Of a DNA stretch of 7,040 bases, positions 1 through 4,635 are shown in pieces. The position numbers and the translations under genes are program-made. A model generated the notes under the pieces. It made no database searches. It saw nothing but the letters and a program-made list of their open reading frames with translations, and was not told the DNA's origin. The stretch covers positions 1 to 7,040 of the forward strand of contig CAJUAW010000133.1 of the NCBI GenBank assembly GCA_910584605.1, in the 5' to 3' direction. Position 1 is the first letter of the stretch. The number at the start of each line of letters is the position of its first letter. This stretch comes from an uncultured Oscillospiraceae bacterium. Lineage in GTDB: Bacteria; Bacillota_A; Clostridia; Oscillospirales; Oscillospiraceae.

Positions 1-9
1 TTCCGATCT
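1..9. other. Probable Illumina adapter remnant at contig end
   Basis: TTCCGATCT equals the last nine bases of the TruSeq read adapter, which ends GCTCTTCCGATCT. It sits exactly at the first base of the window. Joined to the following 'ag' it makes an in-frame TAG (9-11) directly before an otherwise intact leuS reading frame, where homologues carry ordinary coding sequence. The simplest reading is untrimmed adapter fused to genomic DNA that begins at base 10. A nine-base chance match is possible, but the terminal position and the disrupted frame make it unlikely. Confidence 0.8.
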
Positions 10-11
10 AG

Positions 12-2486
12 TGGCAGACCAAATGGAAGGATGAAAAGACCTTCGCCTGCCAAAACGGCGACACCAGCAAGCCCAAGTTCTACGGCCTGGTGGAGTTTCC
101 CTATCCATCCGGAGCGGGCCTGCACGTGGGCCATCCCCGGCCCTACACCGCCATGGACGTCATCGCCCGGAAGAAGCGGATGGACGGCTATAACGTCCTG
201 TTCCCCATTGGCTACGACGCCTTCGGCCTGCCTACCGAGAACTTCGCCATCAAGAACCACATCCACCCCGCCGTGATCACCAAGCAGAACATCGAAAACT
301 TCACCCGCCAGCTTCACATGCTGGGCTACTCCTTCGACTGGGACCGGTGCGTGGACACCACCGACCCAAGCTACTACAAGTGGACCCAGTGGATCTTCCT
401 CCAGCTGTACAAGCACGGCCTGGCCTACAAGACCACCATGCCGGTGAACTGGTGTACCTCCTGCAAGTGCGTGCTGGCTAACGAGGAGGTGGTGGAGGGC
501 GTCTGCGAGCGGTGCGGCGCTCCTGTAGTCCGCAAGGAAAAATCCCAGTGGATGCTGAAGATCACCGCCTACGCCCAGAAGCTCATCGACGGGCTGGACA
601 CCGTGGACTTTATCGACCGGGTCAAGACCCAGCAGCGCAACTGGATTGGCCGCTCCACCGGCGCGGAGGTCACCTTCAAGGCCACCACCGGGGACGACAT
701 CGTGGTCTTCACCACCCGTCCCGACACCCTCTTCGGCGCGACCTACATGGTCATTTCTCCGGAGCACCGCTTTGTGAAGGAGTGGAAGGACAAGCTGCAA
801 AATTGGGACGAGGTGGCCGCCTACGTGGAGGAGGCAGGCCGCAAGTCCGACTTTGAGCGCACCGAGCTGGCCGCCGACAAGGAGAAGACCGGCGTGGAGC
901 TGAAGGGCGTCCGGGCGGTCAACCCGGTGAACGGCCGGGAGATCCCCATCTTCATCTCCGACTATGTGCTGGCCTCCTACGGCACCGGGGCCATCATGGC
1001 CGTCCCCGCCCACGATACCCGCGACTGGGCCTTCGCCAAGAAGTTCGGCTGTGAGATCATCGAGGTGGTCTCCGGCGGCGAGGACGTGCAGAAGGAGGCA
1101 TTCACCGCCAAGGACGATACCGGCATCATGGTCAACTCCGATTTTCTGGACGGCATGACGGTGAAGGACGCCATCCCCGCCATCACCAAATGGCTGGAGG
1201 AGAAGGGCATCGGCCATGAGCAGGTAAACTACAAGCTCCGGGACTGGGTGTTCTCCCGCCAGCGGTACTGGGGGGAGCCCATCCCCATGATCTGGTGCGA
1301 CAAGTGCGGCTGGCAGCCCCTCGGCGAGGATCAGCTGCCCCTGCTGCTCCCCGAGGTGGCCAGCTACGAGCCCACCGACAACGGCGAGTCCCCCATCGCC
1401 AAGATGACCGACTGGGTGAACACCACCTGTCCCTGCTGCGGCGGTCCCGCCAAGCGGGAGACCGACACCATGCCCCAGTGGGCCGGGTCCAGCTGGTACT
1501 TTTTGCGGTATATGGACCCCCATAACGACAAAGCCCTGGCCTCCAAGGAGGCTCTGGACTACTGGGGCCAGGTGGACTGGTACAACGGCGGCATGGAGCA
1601 CACCACCCTCCACCTGCTCTACTCCCGGTTCTGGAACAACTTCCTCCACGACATCGGGGTCATCCCCCACGCCGAGCCCTACGCCAAGCGCACCAGCCAC
1701 GGCATGATTCTGGGCAAGAACCCCCACTATGTGGGCAATGTGGAGACGGAGGAGGAGAAGCAGGCCCTCATCGATAAATACGGCTCTCAGGCCATGCGCC
1801 CCTCGGTGAAGATGTCCAAGTCCCTGGGCAACGTGGTCAACCCGGATGACGTGATTCGGGACTACGGCGCGGACACCATGCGGCTGTATATCATGTTCAT
1901 TGGCGACTTCGAGAAGACCGCCACCTGGTCGGACGAGTCGGTCCGGGGGTGTAAGAAGTTCCTGGACCGGGTGTGGAACCTGAACGAGAAGCTGAAGGAC
2001 GGGGAGGGCTACTCCGCCGGAAACGAGAGCGCCATCCACAAGGCCATCAAGAAGGTGTCCAGCGACATTGAGGCCATGAAGTTCAATACTGCCATCGCCG
2101 CCCTCATGGCCCTGGTCAACGACTTCTACACCAAGGGGGCTGCCAAGGGAGACTACAAGGCCCTGCTGCTGATGCTGTCCCCCTTCGCCCCCCATCTGTG
2201 CGAGGAGCTGTGGGAGATGAACGGCTTCGGCGGACAGGTGTGCCTCCAGCCCTGGCCCGAGTACGACGAGAGCAAGACGGTGGCAGCCACCGCCAGGATG
2301 GCCGTTCAGGTGGGCGGCAAGGTGAAGGCCAATATCGTGGTGGACGCCGGCGCCTCCGACGAGGAGGTAGTGGCCGCCGCCCTGGCCGAGCCCAAGATTG
2401 CCAAGCTGGCCGAAGGGATGCAGCTGGTCAAGTCCATCGTGGTCAAGGGCAAGCTGGTCAGCCTGATCTTCAAGCCCCAGGCGTGA
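12..2486 (+). CDS. leuS: Leucyl-tRNA synthetase, 5'-truncated
   Basis: Class Ia synthetase that charges tRNA-Leu with leucine using ATP in the cytoplasm. The frame is readable from Trp at 12-14 to TGA at 2484-2486, 824 residues; by comparison with family N-termini about a dozen residues are missing at the contig edge. GTG at 90 is an internal Val codon, not the start. Visible landmarks: HIGH signature HVGH (123-134); first Cys pairs (453-464 and 504-515), zinc-ribbon-like; CP1 editing domain with TTRPDT (711-728) and the HDTRD segment (1011-1025) carrying the conserved editing Asp; second Cys pairs CDKC (1296-1307) and CPCC (1428-1439); KMSKS (1809-1823); then the helical anticodon-binding region and the small C-terminal tRNA-binding domain. 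All catalytic and editing motifs are intact, so the gene is presumably functional in the genome. A hairpin terminator follows 10 bp after the stop, suggesting leuS ends its transcription unit. Identification is very secure. Confidence 0.97.
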   Translation, partial: WQTKWKDEKTFACQNGDTSKPKFYGLVEFPYPSGAGLHVGHPRPYTAMDVIARKKRMDGYNVLFPIGYDAFGLPTENFAIKNHIHPAVITKQNIENFTRQLHMLGYSFDWDRCVDTTDPSYYKWTQWIFLQLYKHGLAYKTTMPVNWCTSCKCVLANEEVVEGVCERCGAPVVRKEKSQWMLKITAYAQKLIDGLDTVDFIDRVKTQQRNWIGRSTGAEVTFKATTGDDIVVFTTRPDTLFGATYMVISPEHRFVKEWKDKLQNWDEVAAYVEEAGRKSDFERTELAADKEKTGVELKGVRAVNPVNGREIPIFISDYVLASYGTGAIMAVPAHDTRDWAFAKKFGCEIIEVVSGGEDVQKEAFTAKDDTGIMVNSDFLDGMTVKDAIPAITKWLEEKGIGHEQVNYKLRDWVFSRQRYWGEPIPMIWCDKCGWQPLGEDQLPLLLPEVASYEPTDNGESPIAKMTDWVNTTCPCCGGPAKRETDTMPQWAGSSWYFLRYMDPHNDKALASKEALDYWGQVDWYNGGMEHTTLHLLYSRFWNNFLHDIGVIPHAEPYAKRTSHGMILGKNPHYVGNVETEEEKQALIDKYGSQAMRPSVKMSKSLGNVVNPDDVIRDYGADTMRLYIMFIGDFEKTATWSDESVRGCKKFLDRVWNLNEKLKDGEGYSAGNESAIHKAIKKVSSDIEAMKFNTAIAALMALVNDFYTKGAAKGDYKALLLMLSPFAPHLCEELWEMNGFGGQVCLQPWPEYDESKTVAATARMAVQVGGKVKANIVVDAGASDEEVVAAALAEPKIAKLAEGMQLVKSIVVKGKLVSLIFKPQA

Positions 2487-2495
2487 TATAAAATG

Positions 2496-2534
2496 AAAAC
2501 GTCAGGGCGGTGGATATCACCGTCCTGACGTTTT
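2496..2534 (+). terminator. leuS rho-independent terminator
   Basis: The arm 2496-2512 pairs with 2518-2534 over 17 bp with one G-T pair, leaving a five-base loop. The stem starts with AAAA and ends with TTTT, so the T tract lies inside the stem and the hairpin could work in both directions. It lies 10 bp after the leuS stop. Confidence 0.85.
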
Positions 2535-2550
2535 GCCAACATGGTTTTTC

Positions 2551-2579
2551 TTGACTTTGCGGTCCGAACATGGTATTTT
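2551..2579 (+). promoter_or_regulatory. Promoter of the 20-aa peptide gene
   Basis: TTGACT (2551-2556), 17-bp spacer, TATTTT (2574-2579), with a TGG just before the -10 giving an extended -10 (TGN). The predicted start is near 2586, at the GG that begins the left inverted-repeat arm. It lies just past the leuS terminator, so the unit downstream has its own promoter. Read by eye; no start site has been measured. Confidence 0.7.
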
Positions 2580-2620
2580 TTATATGGATACTGTCCAATA
2601 CAGGCGAGGCGGTTCAGCTG

Positions 2621-2639
2621 CACCACCCGAAAGGGGGTG
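2621..2639 (+). promoter_or_regulatory. SD-sequestering GAAA-tetraloop hairpin
   Basis: In the RNA, CACC (2621-2624) pairs with GGTG (2636-2639) and CCC (2626-2628) with GGG (2633-2635), leaving bulged A2625 and a GAAA loop (2629-2632). The 3' side of the stem is the Shine-Dalgarno stretch AAGGGGGTGA of the peptide gene. The ribosome site is therefore very strong in sequence but can be occluded, as is common in type I toxin mRNAs. The regulatory role is inferred. Confidence 0.55.
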
Positions 2640-2644
2640 AGCGT

Positions 2645-2707
2645 ATGCCAGTTACGGTGACATTTCATATCTTCGGTTTAACCGTGACGATACGTATTAA
2701 ACGCTGA
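2645..2707 (+). CDS. 20-residue peptide, putative type I toxin-like
   Basis: Encodes MPVTVTFHIFGLTVTIRIKR. The start ATG (2645) is chosen because AAGGGGGTGA (2631-2640) matches 9 of 10 bases of the ideal anti-16S sequence at proper spacing. The peptide alternates hydrophobic and Thr residues, with a central FG and a basic RIKR end. That suggests an amphipathic beta-strand or membrane-active peptide rather than a soluble enzyme. It has its own promoter (2551-2579), a hairpin that can mask the ribosome site, a terminator starting at the last base of its stop codon, and an opposing promoter beyond that. A second small stem, 2651-2658 with 2681-2688 (one G-U pair), lies inside the gene. This architecture resembles small hydrophobic type I toxin loci with 3'-overlapping antisense RNA (txpA/ratA, fst/RNAII), but I do not recognise the peptide family. 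It could instead be a leader peptide or a small-protein element of unknown role. That it is translated is well supported; toxicity is inference. Confidence 0.62.
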   Translation: MPVTVTFHIFGLTVTIRIKR

Positions 2708-2788
2708 AAACCGCCACCCCGCAACGGTGACGGTTTTCTTTTGAAAATCCAAACCACGGGCTGAACCGTCTTGTGGACAGTACCCTTT
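2705..2788 (-). ncRNA. Predicted antisense RNA to peptide gene 3' end
   Basis: The minus-strand promoter at 2795-2823 should start a transcript near 2787 that converges on the peptide gene and could stop at the shared hairpin 2707-2737, giving an RNA of about 80 nt. No start codon with a ribosome site lies in it, so it is read as noncoding. It would be complementary to the peptide mRNA's stop codon and terminator. Its first bases (GGGTACTGTCCA) copy the mRNA's own 5' end (GGATACTGTCCA). The ends are estimates and expression is not shown. Confidence 0.4.
2707..2742 (+). terminator. Terminator of the peptide gene
   Basis: AAAACCG (2707-2713) pairs with CGGTTTT (2731-2737), and CACC core bases 2715-2718 pair with 2726-2729, giving 11 pairs with one C-A mismatch and a seven-base loop. 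The run TTTTCTTTT follows on the plus strand. The opposite strand also ends in TTTT, so it may stop a converging antisense transcript too. Confidence 0.8.
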
Positions 2789-2794
2789 ATCATT

Positions 2795-2823
2795 AATATA
2801 CCACTGCCTTGGTGTTTTGTCAA
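2795..2823 (-). promoter_or_regulatory. Convergent antisense promoter
   Basis: Read on the minus strand: TTGACA (2818-2823), 17-bp spacer, TATATT (2795-2800). The -35 is perfect, the -10 matches five of six bases, and TGG before it gives an extended -10, as in the opposing promoter at 2551-2579. It points away from the DUF3784-like gene and toward the peptide gene. No minus-strand protein gene lies downstream of it within reach, so an RNA product is the natural reading. Confidence 0.7.
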
Positions 2824-2852
2824 GTTGGTTCTGCTGTTTTGGAGGTTTCAGT

Positions 2853-3173
2853 ATGATTGCCTACTCGGTGCTGATGTTTGTCATAGCGGCCTTATTCTTT
2901 GGAATAGCGGTCTCTATATCTAGAGGAAATATAAATTTGATTCATTCTTATCATTGGAAGCATGTGAAGGAAGTGGATCAGAAAGCCTATGGGAAATCAT
3001 TTTCAAAAGGATTATTTGTGCTTGCCGCGTCGCTGATTTTGAGTGGAGTGGCTGCCTTGTTTGGAGAGACTGCGCCCATTGTGATGATTTCACTGGGCGT
3101 TTTGCTGGTTGGAATGATAATCGCCTTCACCGTTCTTGCAAAGACGCAAACGAAATATAATAGCGGGTTCTAA
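2853..3173 (+). CDS. DUF3784-like small membrane protein
   Basis: A 106-residue membrane protein. ATG 2853 is chosen over an in-frame upstream TTG (2817) because GGAGG (2841-2845) lies seven bases before it. Three hydrophobic segments are visible: about 2-21, 53-70 and 74-96. They are separated by a polar loop with NINLIHSYHWKHV (26-38) and DQKAYGKSF (42-50). This Ile-His-x-Tyr-His plus Tyr-Gly-Lys pattern recalls the DUF3784 family of Firmicute membrane proteins, whose function is unknown. The gene is about 42% GC by hand count against roughly 60-65% in leuS, suggesting recent acquisition or a different origin. No clear promoter was found; a weak candidate is TTGTGG (2771) with TAATAT (2794), overlapping the antisense promoter. 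No terminator follows before the rpsU promoter. Family assignment is from memory of the motif, moderately sure. Confidence 0.82.
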   Translation: MIAYSVLMFVIAALFFGIAVSISRGNINLIHSYHWKHVKEVDQKAYGKSFSKGLFVLAASLILSGVAALFGETAPIVMISLGVLLVGMIIAFTVLAKTQTKYNSGF

Positions 3174-3201
3174 GATTCACAGGCTGTTTACAAATCTACT
3201 C

Positions 3202-3230
3202 TTGACATTTGCGGGGAAAGGCCATATAAT
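3202..3230 (+). promoter_or_regulatory. rpsU promoter, perfect consensus
   Basis: TTGACA (3202-3207), exactly 17 bp, then TATAAT (3225-3230). Both hexamers match the sigma70/sigma-A consensus without a mismatch. The predicted start is near 3237, leaving a leader of about 70 nt before rpsU. Confidence 0.92.
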
Positions 3231-3236
3231 AACAAT

Positions 3237-3306
3237 GTTAAAGCCATAAAAATGGCCCTTACGTGAGCGGGAACACCCCGCCGCGCGCGGAGGGAGGGAA
3301 ATATAA
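3237..3306 (+). promoter_or_regulatory. Structured rpsU mRNA leader and RBS
   Basis: The leader holds a hairpin GCCAT (3243-3247)/ATGGC (3252-3256) with an AAAA loop right at the predicted 5' end. A second hairpin is GCGGG (3267-3271)/CCCGC (3277-3281), followed by the GC palindrome CCGCGCGCGG (3281-3290). The last abuts the ribosome site GGAGGGAGGG (3289-3298). Ribosomal protein genes often have autoregulatory leaders. I know of no matching named leader for bS21, so regulation is only a possibility. Confidence 0.45.
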
Positions 3307-3489
3307 ATGTCGGAAGTCCGAGTGAGAGAAAACGAGTCTCTGGAAAGCGCCCTGAAGCGCTTCAAGCGCAGCTGCGCCAAGTCCGGAGTGCTGGCCGAGG
3401 TCCGCAAGCGTGAGCACTACGAGAGTCCCAGCGTCAAGCGCCGCAAGAAGTCTGAGGCTGCCCGCAAGAACCGCAAGAAGTTCTACTAA
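3307..3489 (+). CDS. rpsU: Small ribosomal subunit protein bS21
   Basis: A 60-residue, very basic protein of the 30S subunit that sits near the anti-Shine-Dalgarno end of 16S rRNA and aids initiation. It starts with the family pattern SEVRVRENESLESALKRFKR and ends in a Lys/Arg-rich tail (SVKRRKKSEAARKNRKKFY), the normal length and shape of Firmicute bS21. ATG 3307 is preceded by GGAGGGAGGG (3289-3298). Its own consensus promoter and leader lie upstream and a hairpin follows. In many Firmicutes yqeY comes next; here an NTF2-like/DUF1349 pair does. Identification is secure. Confidence 0.97.
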   Translation: MSEVRVRENESLESALKRFKRSCAKSGVLAEVRKREHYESPSVKRRKKSEAARKNRKKFY

Positions 3490-3495
3490 GTCATC

Positions 3496-3529
3496 AAACG
3501 CCGCCGGAGTTAGCGCTTCGGCGGCGTTT
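3496..3529 (+). terminator. Hairpin after rpsU, weak T tract
   Basis: AAACGCCGCCG (3496-3506) pairs perfectly with CGGCGGCGTTT (3519-3529), extended by a few weaker pairs around a short loop. Only TTTCATT follows, so termination may be partial and allow read-through into the two genes downstream, which show no promoter of their own. Confidence 0.7.
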
Positions 3530-3559
3530 CATTCCAGTTTACAGAAGGAGGCTTGCCGG

Positions 3560-3979
3560 ATGGAGCGGCGGGAAACCATCATCCGCCTCTGGTTCGACAT
3601 GTGGCTGCAAGGTAAGGACGCGGGGATTTGGGATATCTTCGCGGAGGATGCGGTCTATGTGGAAAGCTGGGGACCGGAATACCGGGGCGCAGGGAACATC
3701 AAGCTGTGGTTCGACGAGTGGAACACCCGGGGAAGGGTGCAGCAATGGGAGATCCAGCAGTTCTTCCACCGGGAGGACCAGACGGTGGTCCAGTGGTACT
3801 TCCAAAACCGAATGAATCATGGAGCGGTGGAGGCATTCGACGGTATGTCGCTGGTGAAGTGGACGCAGGACGGTAAAATATCCTTTTTGCAGGAGTTTGG
3901 CTGCAATGTAAACCGCTACAATCCCTACCGGAACGGGAGCGTCCCCCAATTCCGGCAGGAACCGCCAATATGGTTTTAG
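3560..3979 (+). CDS. NTF2/SnoaL-like domain protein
   Basis: A 139-residue protein beginning MERRETIIRLWFDMW. The start at 3560 is set by AAGGAGG (3545-3551) eight bases upstream; the open frame extends further left but overlaps rpsU and its terminator, where no ribosome site supports it. The N-terminal helix pair, then FAEDAVYVESWGPEYRG (residues about 27-43), then a Trp/Gln-rich alternating region (QQWEIQQFF, VVQWYFQ) fit the cone-shaped NTF2-like fold (SnoaL_2/DUF4440-type). Such proteins are small enzymes or ligand binders of very varied use, so no substrate can be named. Its TAG stop forms part of the next gene's ribosome site, so the two are translationally coupled and probably act together. 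No own promoter was seen in the 70 bp after rpsU. No signal peptide, so cytoplasmic. Confidence 0.85.
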   Translation: MERRETIIRLWFDMWLQGKDAGIWDIFAEDAVYVESWGPEYRGAGNIKLWFDEWNTRGRVQQWEIQQFFHREDQTVVQWYFQNRMNHGAVEAFDGMSLVKWTQDGKISFLQEFGCNVNRYNPYRNGSVPQFRQEPPIWF

Positions 3980-3989
3980 GAGGACTGTG

Positions 3990-4589
3990 ATGGACGTATC
4001 AAATTTCAGCTGGACGAGAGAGCCAGAGCGCTGCACCATCGGCCCCGAACGCATAGAGGTTGTCACCAGGCCCCGCACCGACCTGTGGCAGAGGACCTAC
4101 TACCACTTCCAAAACGACAACGCCCCGGTCTTCCAAATGGAGACGGAGGAGAAGTTTTTCAGCTTTGTGGTCAGGACGGAGTTCCAGGACAGCTGCCGCC
4201 GCTTTGACCAGTGCGGGATCGTCATGTACCTGGACAGCGAAAATTGGCTGAAGGCTTCCGTTGAGTTTGAGAACGAGGCGTTTCAGCATTTGGGCAGCGT
4301 GGTGACCAACCATGGCTGGTCCGACTGGGCCACAACGGCGATTGACGCCTCGGTGAAGTCCATGTGGTACCGCCTCAGCCGCCGGGAGGACGACTATTGT
4401 ATCGAGTGCTCCCCGGACGGGGAGATGTGGCGGCAGATGCGGGTGTGTCACATGCACGAGGGCGGGGGAAGGATACGTTTTGGGATCTACGCCTGTTCCC
4501 CGGAGGACTCCTCCTTCAAAGCGGTGTTCTCCCAGTTACAGCTTACGGACTGCCAGTGGAAGGCCCACAACGGGCAGCAGCCGGATTAA
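3990..4589 (+). CDS. DUF1349 (concanavalin-like) protein
   Basis: A 199-residue cytoplasmic protein starting MDVSNFSWTREPER. ATG 3990 is preferred over GTG 3987 because the ribosome site TAGGAGG (3977-3983), which contains the stop of the previous gene, is six bases from ATG but only three from GTG. The sequence has the DUF1349 hallmarks: a Trp-Gln-Arg-Thr-Tyr-Tyr stretch, FFSFVVRTEF, a long GIVMYLDSENWLKASVEFE segment, SVVTNHGWSDWA, then WYRLSRREDDYCIECSPDG and a final FGIYACSPE. This family has a concanavalin/laminin-G-like beta sandwich; members are sometimes named 'regulation of enolase protein 1', but no biochemical role is firm. Together with the NTF2-like gene it forms a coupled pair ended by a strong terminator. 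Family call fairly sure; function unknown. Confidence 0.88.
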   Translation: MDVSNFSWTREPERCTIGPERIEVVTRPRTDLWQRTYYHFQNDNAPVFQMETEEKFFSFVVRTEFQDSCRRFDQCGIVMYLDSENWLKASVEFENEAFQHLGSVVTNHGWSDWATTAIDASVKSMWYRLSRREDDYCIECSPDGEMWRQMRVCHMHEGGGRIRFGIYACSPEDSSFKAVFSQLQLTDCQWKAHNGQQPD

Positions 4590-4595
4590 ACAGAG

Positions 4596-4631
4596 GCAGG
4601 AGCGGCAACAGTGTGTGCCGCTCCTGCTTTT
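4596..4631 (+). terminator. Terminator of the NTF2-like/DUF1349 pair
   Basis: GCAGGAGCGGCA (4596-4607) pairs perfectly with TGCCGCTCCTGC (4616-4627), 12 bp with an eight-base loop, followed by TTTT. It lies between two converging genes, five bases from the stop of the minus-strand SLH gene. It lacks a T tract on the minus strand, so it serves mainly the plus strand. Confidence 0.88.
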
Positions 4632-4635
4632 CAGG

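Larger units (their letters stand above)
2589..2782. repeat. Bipartite inverted repeat enclosing peptide gene
   Basis: TACTGTCCA (2589-2597) is repeated inverted as TGGACAGTA (2774-2782), and CGGTTCAGC (2610-2618) as GCTGAACCG (2760-2768). Both 9-bp pairs are perfect and nested in the same order. The gaps between arms differ: 12 nt on the left and 5 nt on the right. A flanking GG/CC extends the outer arm imperfectly. The repeat could be the ends of a small MITE-like element, a paired operator at two promoters, or a long-range RNA stem. I see no convincing target-site duplication, so mobility is not demonstrated. Confidence 0.75.

Noticed and set aside
2541..2660. A 39-codon plus-strand frame starting ATG at 2541, overlapping the peptide gene in another frame
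   Set aside because: No Shine-Dalgarno before it, it contains the -35 and -10 of the promoter, and its start lies upstream of the predicted transcript.
2306..2668. Minus-strand frame running from inside the peptide gene into leuS
   Set aside because: No ribosome site or known motif, and it crosses the leuS terminator hairpin; a shadow of leuS, although the antisense promoter points this way.
2589..2782. Insertion sequence or complete transposon
   Set aside because: Inverted repeats exist but there is no transposase in the window and no clear target-site duplication; reported only as an inverted repeat.
3177..3407. Minus-strand open frame of 76 codons over the rpsU promoter and start
   Set aside because: It runs antisense to the perfect rpsU promoter and to conserved bS21 codons, with no ribosome site.
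3539..4457. Minus-strand open frames opposite the NTF2-like and DUF1349 genes
   Set aside because: Composition and position mark them as antisense shadows; the plus strand has ribosome sites and family motifs.
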